DNA from: Arthrobacter sp. 24S4-2
Lineage (GTDB): Bacteria > Actinomycetota > Actinomycetes > Actinomycetales > Micrococcaceae
Direction of reading: 5' to 3'
NCBI RefSeq assembly: GCF_005280255.1
Contig: NZ_CP040018.1
Location: 4,712,001 to 4,776,000, forward strand
DNA: 64,000 nt
Both the position numbers and the translations under genes were made by a program. Shown here in pieces: positions 24,681 to 32,787 of the stretch (position 1 is the stretch's first letter; each line of letters begins with the position of its first letter). Under the pieces are notes generated by a model. The model was not told the origin of the DNA and made no database searches. It was given only the letters and a program-made list of their open reading frames with translations.

Positions 24681-27098
24681 ATGGTGACGGGGCAACGCAC
24701 CCACCGGTTTGGCAAAGACAGGTGGCGCGGGAACGGCCTATCCAGTGCGGACGTCTCCGAACGTGTCCGCGGAGGTTTGACCAACCTGGTCTCCAACGCA
24801 TCAAGCCGCAGCCTGTGGGACATCTTCCGCGCGAACGTCCTGACCCTGTTCAATGCCATCGTGGCCGGGAGCTTCATGCTGCTCCTGGCCCTTGGGCGGT
24901 GGCAGGACGCCCTCTTCGGATTCGCCGCCGTCGGCAACGCCGTCATCGGGGTGGTCCAGGAATACCGGGCCAAGAAGTCGCTCGACCGGCTCGCGGTGCT
25001 GAACTCCCCGCACGCACGGGTGCTGAGGGACGGCGCCATTCAGGACATTCCGACGGCCGAGGTGGTCCTTGATGATGTCATCCTGCTCTTCGCAGGAGAC
25101 CAGGTGCCCGCGGACGCCACCGTATACGACGCCAACGGGCTGGAAATCGACGAATCCCTGCTCACCGGCGAATCCAACCCCGTAGACAAAGCACCGGGGT
25201 CCGAGGTCCTGGCCGGGTCCAGTGTTGTGGGCGGCCAGGGCCGGGCCCAGGTGGTTCGCGTGGGGGACGACTCCTTCGCCGGCAAGCTCACGGCGGCGGC
25301 CAAGCGTTTCTCCCTGGTGAACTCGGAAATCCGCACCGGCCTCAACAGGGTTCTGCGCTGGATCACGTGGGGCCTCCTCCCTGTCATGGCCGTCGTTGTC
25401 AACGGGGAGATGCACGCCCAGGGGGGCTGGAGCCAGGCGCTGGCCACCGGCGCTTGGAAGACCGCTGCGGTCGGCGCCGTGGCAAGCGTCATCGCCATGG
25501 TTCCGCTGGGCCTGGTGCTCATGGCCAGCGTCGCTTTCGCTCTGGGCGGTCTGCGGCTCGCCCGCGACAAAGTCCTCATCCAGGAGCTGGCAGCGGTGGA
25601 AGGGCTGGCCCGGGTGGACATGCTTTGCCTGGACAAGACCGGCACCCTCACTGAAGGAAAGATCATTTTCGACGGCGTGCACGACGCCGGCGCCGCACCG
25701 GTGCGAGGGTGGAAGGAGGCGCTGGGCTGGTTCGGGGCCGACCCCAATGCCAACGCCACCGCCCGCTGCCTCGCCGCTGTCTACAAGTACGACGGCGGCC
25801 TCCGTCCGGCGTCGTCCGTCCCCTTCGCGTCGTCGCGGAAATGGAGCGCGGTCAGCTTCAACGAGGGGTCCGCGCCCGGCGCCTGGGTGCTGGGCGCCCC
25901 GGAACTGGTCCTCGAGGCCACGACTCCGGGACACGTCCGGGCCCTGGCCTCGGCAGGCGGGCTGGCATCGTCCGGCCTCCGGGCCCTGGTCCTGGCCCAC
26001 GCCGAGCGGCCCATGGCAGACCGGGAAGCGGACGGGGCAGCCCTGCCGTCCATGCTGGTGCCTGCCGCGTTACTGACATTCCGCGAAAAGATACGGCCCG
26101 ACGCCGCCACTACCCTCGCCTACTTCCGGGAGCAGGGCGTCGACCTCCGCATCATCTCCGGCGACGATCCGCGGACCGTGGCGGCAGTTGCCCGCGACGT
26201 GGGACTGGACTCCACTGACGGCTACGATGCCCGCGAACTGCCCGAAAATCCGGAGCTGATGGCCGACGTCCTGCAGAACCACAAGGTGTTCGGCCGGGTC
26301 ACCCCCGCGCAAAAGAAGGCCATGGTCGCTGCACTGCGCAGCCGGGGCCACGTGGTGGCCATGACCGGGGACGGAGTCAATGATGCCCTGGCGCTGAAGG
26401 AGGCGGACATCGGGATTGCCATGGGCTCCGCTGCGGCGGCCACCAAGGCCGTCTCCCGGCTGGTGCTGCTGGACGGCCGCTTCGACAGGCTTCCCGGCGT
26501 CGTGGCTGAAGGAAGGCGGGTCATCGCCAACATCGAGCGCGTCTCCATGCTGTTCCTCGCCAAAACAGCGTATGCCATTGGCCTTTCGGTGGTCTTCGGC
26601 GGCTTGCTGTGGGGCTTTCCGTTCCTGCCGCGGCAGCTCTCCGCCACCGACGGGCTCACCATCGGCATCCCTGCCTTCTTCCTCGCCCTCATGCCCAATG
26701 CCCGGATCTACAGGCCCGGCTTCCTCAAACGCTCCCTGACGTTTGCCGTCCCAGCCGGGCTCATCATCACCGCGGCGGTCCTTGCGCTGAATACCTATGC
26801 GGTGATGGCGGGCGTGTACGGGGAGGACTCCGTGCGGACCGGGTCGGTCATGGTGCTCGCCCTCGTGGCGCTCTGGGTGCTGCTGGTGCTCTCCCGACCG
26901 CTGAACCGCTGGCGGCTCCTCATCGTCACCTCGATGTATGCCGGCCTGCTCGCGCTGCTCACCGTCCCCGTCATCGCGGACTTCTTCGGCATCTCGTGGC
27001 CGCCGGACGAGCTCCGCAACGCTGCCCTGCTGGCGGCCCTGGGCGGGTGCGCCGCCGTAGAGCTCGTGTTCCGGTTCCGCCGCCGCCGCAACAACTGA
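24681..27098 (+). CDS. P-type cation ATPase, CtpE-like
   Basis: An 805-residue P-type ATPase that moves a cation across the membrane at ATP cost. Actuator LTGESNP, phosphorylation motif DKTGTLTEGK and hinge GDGVNDALALKEADIG are intact, with about ten membrane helices. Order and wording of motifs (VIGVVQEYRAKKSLD, VQELAAVEGLARVD-type region) match mycobacterial CtpE, a calcium transporter. In helix 4 the usual PEGL reads PLGL (residue 276 is Leu), removing a cation-binding Glu present in CtpE as I recall it, so the transported ion may differ. ATG 24681 is used. It stands alone, followed by csbD. Confidence 0.87.
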   Translation: MVTGQRTHRFGKDRWRGNGLSSADVSERVRGGLTNLVSNASSRSLWDIFRANVLTLFNAIVAGSFMLLLALGRWQDALFGFAAVGNAVIGVVQEYRAKKSLDRLAVLNSPHARVLRDGAIQDIPTAEVVLDDVILLFAGDQVPADATVYDANGLEIDESLLTGESNPVDKAPGSEVLAGSSVVGGQGRAQVVRVGDDSFAGKLTAAAKRFSLVNSEIRTGLNRVLRWITWGLLPVMAVVVNGEMHAQGGWSQALATGAWKTAAVGAVASVIAMVPLGLVLMASVAFALGGLRLARDKVLIQELAAVEGLARVDMLCLDKTGTLTEGKIIFDGVHDAGAAPVRGWKEALGWFGADPNANATARCLAAVYKYDGGLRPASSVPFASSRKWSAVSFNEGSAPGAWVLGAPELVLEATTPGHVRALASAGGLASSGLRALVLAHAERPMADREADGAALPSMLVPAALLTFREKIRPDAATTLAYFREQGVDLRIISGDDPRTVAAVARDVGLDSTDGYDARELPENPELMADVLQNHKVFGRVTPAQKKAMVAALRSRGHVVAMTGDGVNDALALKEADIGIAMGSAAAATKAVSRLVLLDGRFDRLPGVVAEGRRVIANIERVSMLFLAKTAYAIGLSVVFGGLLWGFPFLPRQLSATDGLTIGIPAFFLALMPNARIYRPGFLKRSLTFAVPAGLIITAAVLALNTYAVMAGVYGEDSVRTGSVMVLALVALWVLLVLSRPLNRWRLLIVTSMYAGLLALLTVPVIADFFGISWPPDELRNAALLAALGGCAAVELVFRFRRRRNN

Positions 27099-27229
27099 CG
27101 CTGCGACGGCGCGACGCCATGGACGCAAAACTGCGTATGGCACTACTGGAAGCCGGTTGCACCTAGGGTGGAAGGGCAACGGTTGGCATCCGCCCGCCTG
27201 CGACTGATCAACTGATTGAGGAAACAAAC

Positions 27230-27406
27230 ATGGGTTTGGGCGACAAGATCAAGAACGCTGCCGAGAAAGCAATCGGCGAGGCCAAGGAAGCACTGGGCAA
27301 GCTGACCAACAACAGCAAGCTTGAGACCGAGGGCAAGATTGATCAGGGCACGGCCGAGGCCAAGCACGCCGCTGAGGACGTCAAGGACACCATCAACGAC
27401 AAGTAG
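27230..27406 (+). CDS. CsbD family stress protein
   Basis: A 58-residue, highly charged Ala/Lys/Glu-rich helical protein (MGLGDKIKNAAEKAIGEAKE at the start; the middle has EGKIDQGTAEAKHAAEDVK). This is the CsbD fold found in general stress regulons of Gram-positive bacteria; biochemical role unknown. GAGG eight bases before ATG 27230 is a good ribosome site. A strong terminator follows eleven bases after the stop, so it is a single-gene unit. Confidence 0.88.
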   Translation: MGLGDKIKNAAEKAIGEAKEALGKLTNNSKLETEGKIDQGTAEAKHAAEDVKDTINDK

Positions 27407-27416
27407 TCGTAATTTA

Positions 27417-27461
27417 GTGGCCGGGTCGCGGAGACTTCCGCTTCCCGGCCACTTCGTTTTT
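27417..27461 (+). terminator. Rho-independent terminator after csbD
   Basis: GTGGCCGGG (27417-27425) pairs with CCCGGCCAC (27444-27452), with an inner GCGGA/TCCGC stem, followed by TTCGTTTTT. Confidence 0.88.
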
Positions 27462-27588
27462 CCGGGCCGACCGGCCGGGACCTTCGCCCCTTCCGTTTGG
27501 GAGCATCCGCAGCCAGTCTGGTCACATGGCAGCCCGCCCCGGGGGAACAGACACCGGCGGGCAATGATGGGTACAGGCGGCGACAGCC

Positions 27589-28536
27589 ATGGACGAGCCA
27601 GTTGTCCATATCAGCGGTTTCCGGATGGACTTCGGGGACACCACCGTGGTGCGCGACCTGTCCTTCGACGTCCGGGCCGGCGAGACGTTCGGGTTCCTGG
27701 GCAGCAACGGCTCGGGCAAGACCACCACCATCCGCGCGCTCCTTGGCCTCTACGAACCCACAGCCGGGGTCCTCCACATCAACGGGCGGCCCTTCAAACC
27801 CGAGCACGGCGGCAGGCTGGGCTATCTCCCGGAGGAACGCGGGCTCTACAAGAAGGAAAAGGTCATGGACGTCATGACCTACTTCGGCCGCCTCAAGGGA
27901 ATGGACCGGCATTCGGCGCGGCAGTGGTCCCTGGCTTACCTCGACAGGGTGGATCTGGCCAGCAAGGCCGCCACCCAGGTGGACAAGCTCTCCAGCGGCG
28001 AGCAGCAGAAAGTCCAGCTCGGCGTCACCATCATGAACCGTCCGGAGCTCCTCATCCTGGACGAGCCCACCAAGGGCTTCGACCCTGTGAACCGCCGGCT
28101 GCTGATGGACATCATCGGGGAACAGAAGAACGACGGCGCCACCGTGGTCATGGTGACCCATCAGATGGAGGAAGTAGAGCGGCTTTGCGACCGCATCATC
28201 CTCCTGAAAGACGGCACGTCCGAGGCCTACGGCACCATCGATGAGGTCCAGAACAAATATGGCGGCCGGATCGTCCGCGTCCGGCACGCCGGGCCCATTC
28301 CGCCGTCGCCCCACTATGAGGTGACGTTGGAAGAAACCAACTACGCGGAGCTCTCCATCACGGACGCGACCGACGAGGCGGCCATTCTGCGCGAACTCCT
28401 GGACGCCGGCGTGGTGGTCCGAAGTTTCACCACCACCAAAATCTCCCTGGAGGACATCTTCATCCGCGTCTACGGCGACCAGAACACGCAGCCGGCCCGC
28501 ATGCCTGCAAGCGATACTGCACGGGCGGGTGGTTAG
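27589..28536 (+). CDS. ABC transporter ATP-binding protein, NatA-like
   Basis: A 315-residue ATPase for an exporter. Walker A GSNGSGKTT (about residues 41-49), signature LSSGEQQKV, Walker B LLILDEPTKGFDPVN and the H-loop VTHQMEEVE are all present. The C-terminal 80 residues form the DUF4162-type extension seen in NatA-like and antibiotic-export ATPases. The permease gene follows after three bases. Substrate is unknown; NatAB exports sodium in Bacillus, but related pairs export peptides or lipids. Confidence 0.87.
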   Translation: MDEPVVHISGFRMDFGDTTVVRDLSFDVRAGETFGFLGSNGSGKTTTIRALLGLYEPTAGVLHINGRPFKPEHGGRLGYLPEERGLYKKEKVMDVMTYFGRLKGMDRHSARQWSLAYLDRVDLASKAATQVDKLSSGEQQKVQLGVTIMNRPELLILDEPTKGFDPVNRRLLMDIIGEQKNDGATVVMVTHQMEEVERLCDRIILLKDGTSEAYGTIDEVQNKYGGRIVRVRHAGPIPPSPHYEVTLEETNYAELSITDATDEAAILRELLDAGVVVRSFTTTKISLEDIFIRVYGDQNTQPARMPASDTARAGG

Positions 28537-28538
28537 TC

Positions 28539-29789
28539 ATGGCACAGCACAACCTGGGCACCGTGGTCAGCTTCGAATTCGTCCGCACTGTCACGAAGGC
28601 GCGTTTTTGGATCGGCACCCTGTCCGTGCCAGTCATTATGGCCGTCGTGTTCGGATTGATTTTTCTCAGCAACACGGGCACCCGCACCGCCGCCGAGGCC
28701 CAGCAGAACGCCCGGTTCAGCATCTCCTACCTGGACGCTTCCGGCCTGATCACGCCCGGCGTCGCCGCCGCTTTCGGGGCCGTTGCCGTGCCGTCATCCG
28801 ACGCCGGGATCAGGGAAGTGCAGTCGGGCGCGGTTCAGGCATTTTTCGATTTTCCGGCACATCCGGAAAACGCTGCGGTGAAAGTGTATGGAGCGGACAA
28901 GGGGGTGTTCGAGAACGGCAAGTACGCCGCCGTCGCCCAGGCCATGCTGGCACACGCCGTGGCACAGAAGATCGGTTCCCCGCAGCTTTCGAGCCTCGCC
29001 GCCGGGACGGCTGAGGTGGAAACCGTCACCTACCAGGGGTCGGCGGTGGCCGGCGGCATGAACTCCGTGATTCCGCCGCTCGCCTTCCTGGTGGTCTTTT
29101 ACGGGCTGGTGGTGCTTTTGGCCGGACAAATGCTGAATTCCACCTTGGAGGAGAAGGAGAACAGGGTCACCGAAATGATCCTGACAACACTCAAGCCCAC
29201 CACCCTCATCACCGGAAAGGTGCTGGCCCTGTTTATGGTGGGCCTGGTGCAGGTGGCCGTCTTCGCCTCCCCCATCCTGCTCGGCGCCCTTTTCTATCGT
29301 GACGCCATCAGCATCCCGGAGTTCGACGCGTCCCAGCTGGTCTTCGACCCCCTCCGCATGACCGTAGGCCTGCTCATCCTGGTGGGCGGCTTCGCCCTGT
29401 TCACCACCACCCTGGTGGCCATCGGCGCCGTGATGCCCACGGCCAAGGAGGCCGGGAACTTCATGGGCGTGATGATCGCCCTGATCTTTATTCCGTTCTA
29501 TTCCGTCAGCCTGGTGGTGTCGGAGCCGCATTCGCCGATTGTCCAGGTGTTCACCTATTTCCCGTTCTCCGCGCCGGTCACTGCGCTGCTGCGGAACGGT
29601 TTCGGCTCGCTGGGCATCCTTGAAGCGGCGATTGTGATCGCAATCCTCTACATCGGGGCTGCCCTGATGCTCCGTGTGGCCGTGCGGCTCTTCCAATACG
29701 GCTCCATCTCCTACACATCGAAGGTCAGCATCAGGACCGCCCTCAAAGCGGGATCCCGGCATGCCGTGGCCGCTCCCGCGGAGAAGTAG
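28539..29789 (+). CDS. ABC-2 type permease, NatB-like
   Basis: A 416-residue permease of the ABC2_membrane_3 class: one N-terminal helix (about residues 25-45), a large extracytoplasmic domain (45-175), then five or six helices. The motif LNSTLEEKENRVTEMILTTLKPTTLITGK is the conserved coupling region of NatB-type proteins. ATG 28539 directly follows the ATPase stop. It forms the membrane half of the exporter. Confidence 0.86.
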   Translation: MAQHNLGTVVSFEFVRTVTKARFWIGTLSVPVIMAVVFGLIFLSNTGTRTAAEAQQNARFSISYLDASGLITPGVAAAFGAVAVPSSDAGIREVQSGAVQAFFDFPAHPENAAVKVYGADKGVFENGKYAAVAQAMLAHAVAQKIGSPQLSSLAAGTAEVETVTYQGSAVAGGMNSVIPPLAFLVVFYGLVVLLAGQMLNSTLEEKENRVTEMILTTLKPTTLITGKVLALFMVGLVQVAVFASPILLGALFYRDAISIPEFDASQLVFDPLRMTVGLLILVGGFALFTTTLVAIGAVMPTAKEAGNFMGVMIALIFIPFYSVSLVVSEPHSPIVQVFTYFPFSAPVTALLRNGFGSLGILEAAIVIAILYIGAALMLRVAVRLFQYGSISYTSKVSIRTALKAGSRHAVAAPAEK

Positions 29790-29802
29790 ACAAAGGCTCC
29801 GC

Positions 29803-30786
29803 ATGCGCCTGGTGTTCCTGGGTGACGTGATGCTGGGCCGGCTGGTGAACGAGCGGCTCAGGCTGGCCCCGCCTGCCTTCCCCTGGGGCGACACGCTGCC
29901 AGTCCTGGCGCAGGCAGACATCAGGTTTGCCAACCTCGAGTGCGTCCTGGCCGACGGCGGGACGCCACAGCCGGGGAAAGTGTTCCATTTCCGCTCGGAC
30001 GCCCGGAACGTGGCTGTCCTGACGGCGGCCGATATCAACTCCGTCTCCCTCGCCAACAACCACGTGCTGGACTATGGGGCGGATGCTTTCCGGGAGACCC
30101 TGCCTGCGCTTGACCGCAGCGGAATCCTTCACGCCGGCGCCGGACCCGACAGGGACGCCGCACGGCGGCCCTCGATCAGACGGGTGGGTCACACCGCCGT
30201 CGGGTTCATTGCCTTCACGGACAACCAACCGGATTGGGAAGCCGGGCCGCGGCAGCCCGGGGTCTACTACGTGCCGGTGGACGAGCGGCAGCAGGGCGAG
30301 ACAAGGGTCGGGGACCTGCTTGCCCTGGTCCGCCGCACCAAGGCCAGGGCCGAACTCCTGGTGGTGTCGGCGCACTGGGGCGGCAACTGGGGCGCCGACG
30401 TTCCGCCCGCCCACCGGGACCTGGGCCGGGCGCTGGTGGATGCCGGGGCCGACGTCGTGTTCGGGCATTCGGCGCATATCTTCCGCGGCATCGAGCTCTA
30501 CCGGGGCCGGCCCCTCATCTACAGCGCCGGCGACTTCATTGACGACTATGCGGTGGACCCCGAGGAGCGCAACGACGAGTCCTTCATCTTCCTGGTGGAG
30601 ACGGCAGCCGGCGTTCCCTCACGGGTGCGGCTGTTTCCAACGGTAATCGCCGGTTTCCAGGCACGCCTGGCAAGAAAGAACTCACGGCGGATCGCAGGGC
30701 GGATGCAGCGTCTCAGTGCCCGGCTGGGGACGCCAAGCAGATGGGACGAGGACGCGGAAGCCCTCGAAATCCTGGTGGACGGTTAG
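29803..30786 (+). CDS. CapA-family protein (metallophosphatase-like)
   Basis: A 327-residue protein of the CapA/PGA_cap family. Metal-site motifs are visible in order: FLGDVMLGR, ANLECVLA, ANNHVLDYG, SAHWGGNWG and GHSAHIFRG. The family includes poly-gamma-glutamate synthesis proteins, but many members are uncharacterised phosphoesterase-like enzymes; no capB or capC lies nearby, so capsule synthesis is not implied. ATG 29803 is chosen because it begins the first beta strand; no signal peptide is present. It follows the NatB-like gene by 13 bases and may be co-transcribed. Confidence 0.82.
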   Translation: MRLVFLGDVMLGRLVNERLRLAPPAFPWGDTLPVLAQADIRFANLECVLADGGTPQPGKVFHFRSDARNVAVLTAADINSVSLANNHVLDYGADAFRETLPALDRSGILHAGAGPDRDAARRPSIRRVGHTAVGFIAFTDNQPDWEAGPRQPGVYYVPVDERQQGETRVGDLLALVRRTKARAELLVVSAHWGGNWGADVPPAHRDLGRALVDAGADVVFGHSAHIFRGIELYRGRPLIYSAGDFIDDYAVDPEERNDESFIFLVETAAGVPSRVRLFPTVIAGFQARLARKNSRRIAGRMQRLSARLGTPSRWDEDAEALEILVDG

Positions 30787-30989
30787 TCCCGTTTGTCCCG
30801 TTCGCTGAATTCCTCGTCGAGGTCGTAGTGCCTGAATTCCGTTTCCGGGTTGGGTTCACCCTCAGCCACATATTCGTAGTCGAGCTGGCGCTGGACCTGG
30901 CTGTCGAGAACCTGGAGTTCCTTATCCCCAACCTCGGCGAGGTCGTCCGGGAAGTCGTCTTCAGGGGTGAGATGCAGCTTCTCTGTCAT
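30783..30989 (-). CDS. small acidic hypothetical protein
   Basis: A 68-residue very acidic protein (MTEKLHLTPEDDF start; many Asp and Glu, ends SERDKRD), probably disordered or helical. AGAGAGG lies eight bases before ATG 30989, which is why this start is preferred to the upstream one at 31049. Its stop overlaps the stop of the CapA-type gene by four bases, tail to tail. Function unknown. Confidence 0.65.
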   Translation of the reverse strand: MTEKLHLTPEDDFPDDLAEVGDKELQVLDSQVQRQLDYEYVAEGEPNPETEFRHYDLDEEFSERDKRD

Positions 30990-31058
30990 GTGTGCCTCTC
31001 TGGGCCAGGAACTGGGGTGCTGTTCTGGCAGCATCCTTACCTTCCACATTATCCGCCA

Positions 31059-31787
31059 CTAGCGGCCGGCGGAAGTCTCAGCGAAGCGCTTGCTCCGCCA
31101 AGCCGCCACCATAAGCCAGACGGTCCACGCCAGGATCAGCACAATGCCCAACAACGTCGGCAAAGAGTTGGAAGCGGAAAACCCTTCCACGCCGATCACC
31201 CAGCCCTGCGCTATGTATGCCACGCCGGACAGCGCCATCAGGTATCCGATCAGCCCTGAGACCCTGCGTGTGGCGGCGACCGCGACGCCGAACAGCAGCA
31301 GCGCGGCCCCCAGGACGAAGCTCTGTTAGCTGCGCACGCCCCATTCCAGCCACCGGATGTCCTCCGCGGCGGCAAAGCGCAACGCCTTCTCCGGCTCCGC
31401 GGCGCCGGCCCAGGCGTCCACAGCGTGCTTGAGTGCCACACCGTCCACGCCCTGCAGGACACAGTAGAGTGCCAGCGCAGCGATGGCGGCCACAGCGCCC
31501 AGCCGGACGGCCCAGGCTGCCGGGCCGTTCCGGACATTGAGGGCGAAGGCCAGCACGATCAATCCGCAGATGAGCACCGCCATGCCAAGGAACTGCCCCA
31601 AGTGGACAGCGGTCCAGATGTTGCTGGCGGCATATTCGCTGAACGCTGCGGAATGGTCGTTGGCACTGGCGGCTTCCGGATGCAGGAGCCCGGACAGCGC
31701 TGAAACCACGACGCCGGCGAGGAGCAGGCTGGCGGACAGCCGCAGTTCCGGCCGGCGGACACTCACGTTGACCCTCGGATCTTCCAT
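31059..31787 (-). pseudogene. membrane protein gene broken by an in-frame ochre codon
   Basis: The frame starts MEDPRVNVSVRRPELRLSAS and encodes four hydrophobic helices up to LEWGVRS, where TAA (31326-31328) stops it after 153 residues. The same frame then continues for 88 codons with two or three more helices (QSFVLGAALLLFGVAVAAT; later TLLGIVLILAWTVWLMVAAW) to TAG 31059. The whole reads as one roughly 240-residue, six- or seven-helix protein, perhaps DUF4386-like, with one codon (probably Tyr or similar) turned into a stop. Either a recent nonsense mutation or a base-call error; a 153-residue truncated product may still be made. Confidence 0.82.
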
Positions 31788-31823
31788 GGCTGCTGATCCC
31801 TCCTTTTCTCCCTCTTTTTCCGC

Positions 31824-32702
31824 CTAGGGGCTGGCGGGCCTGACCGGCCGGATACGCCGCCGGCGCAGGGCATGTCCGCTGCTGCCCTGGCCGGTGGTCC
31901 GGGCCCGTACGGCGAGGTAGGCCGCCACTGCCGCCGTCAGCACCACGACTGCCGGGATGTACTGCCACCAATCGGCTGCGTCCAGGCTGCCGGCGGCATT
32001 CATGGACCCGTGCAGGAGGCCCAGGATCAGGATGCTCCCGCCGGTCCCCACGTAGACCAGGCCCATCAGACAGCGCACCACGAGGGCAAAGCCGATCAGG
32101 ACTCCCCACGAGAGGGCAACATCGGCCCAGGGGGTTGCCGTGAACCCGCGCTGGGCAAAAGCCTGGGGCAAATGGATCAGGGCGAACGGAACGGCGGTCA
32201 GCAGCGAGCCCGCCAGCACACCCTGCCGCTCCATGAGCCACCGCTGGACCACTCCCGCCCAGGCCAGTTCCTCCCAGACATTGCCCAGCACAGCGCCGAT
32301 GATCACGGCCTTCAGAAAATACAGACCCGCCGTGGCCGCCCAGCCGCTGCCCGGCTCCCGGAGGGTCCCGGTCACGACGGCGGTCAGCAAAGTCAGGAGC
32401 GGAAGGGCAAGCAGCGCAATGACGTACCAGCCGGCGCCCACACGCCAGCGGACCACGCCGCTGAACAGGCGCCTGACGCCGGGACGGCCCTCCGCAGCCG
32501 CTGTGACCAGCACCGCGGTCCCGAGCAGGACCAGCAGTTCCACCAGGAGCCCGGGCGTCACGTCCCCCAGCAGCAGGATGGAAAGGCACTGCGCCAGCCA
32601 GGCCAGCGGAATGGCGATGATCAGGAAGGCGGCAACGGGGTGCCCGGCGATCCGTGAGCGGACGCTACCGGCGGCAGCGGATGCATTGGGGTCAACGCTC
32701 AT
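31824..32702 (-). CDS. CPBP-family intramembrane protease homologue
   Basis: A 292-residue protein with about eight helices and the CPBP (ABI, Rce1-like) pattern: motif 1 WEELAWAG (Glu144, Glu145) and motif 2 FALIHLP with the conserved His. Motif 1 normally reads EExxxR; here the Arg is Ala149. The two Glu and the His that bind metal or act in catalysis remain, so activity is possible but altered. Substrates are unknown; family members process prenylated or bacteriocin-type peptides. It lies 36 bases upstream of the broken membrane protein on the same strand. Confidence 0.8.
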   Translation of the reverse strand: MSVDPNASAAAGSVRSRIAGHPVAAFLIIAIPLAWLAQCLSILLLGDVTPGLLVELLVLLGTAVLVTAAAEGRPGVRRLFSGVVRWRVGAGWYVIALLALPLLTLLTAVVTGTLREPGSGWAATAGLYFLKAVIIGAVLGNVWEELAWAGVVQRWLMERQGVLAGSLLTAVPFALIHLPQAFAQRGFTATPWADVALSWGVLIGFALVVRCLMGLVYVGTGGSILILGLLHGSMNAAGSLDAADWWQYIPAVVVLTAAVAAYLAVRARTTGQGSSGHALRRRRIRPVRPASP

Positions 32703-32787
32703 GATGTGCCTCGGTTCAGGCGAATGTCACCAAGTGCTAACAGCTGCAGACTACGCCTGTTGCCCACGCGATTCCATGGCTCCCGGC

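Noticed and set aside
31078..32589. Long minus-strand open frame overlapping the CPBP gene and the broken membrane protein
   Set aside because: Arg/Gly/Pro-rich with no hydrophobic helices, while the alternative frames give clear membrane proteins.
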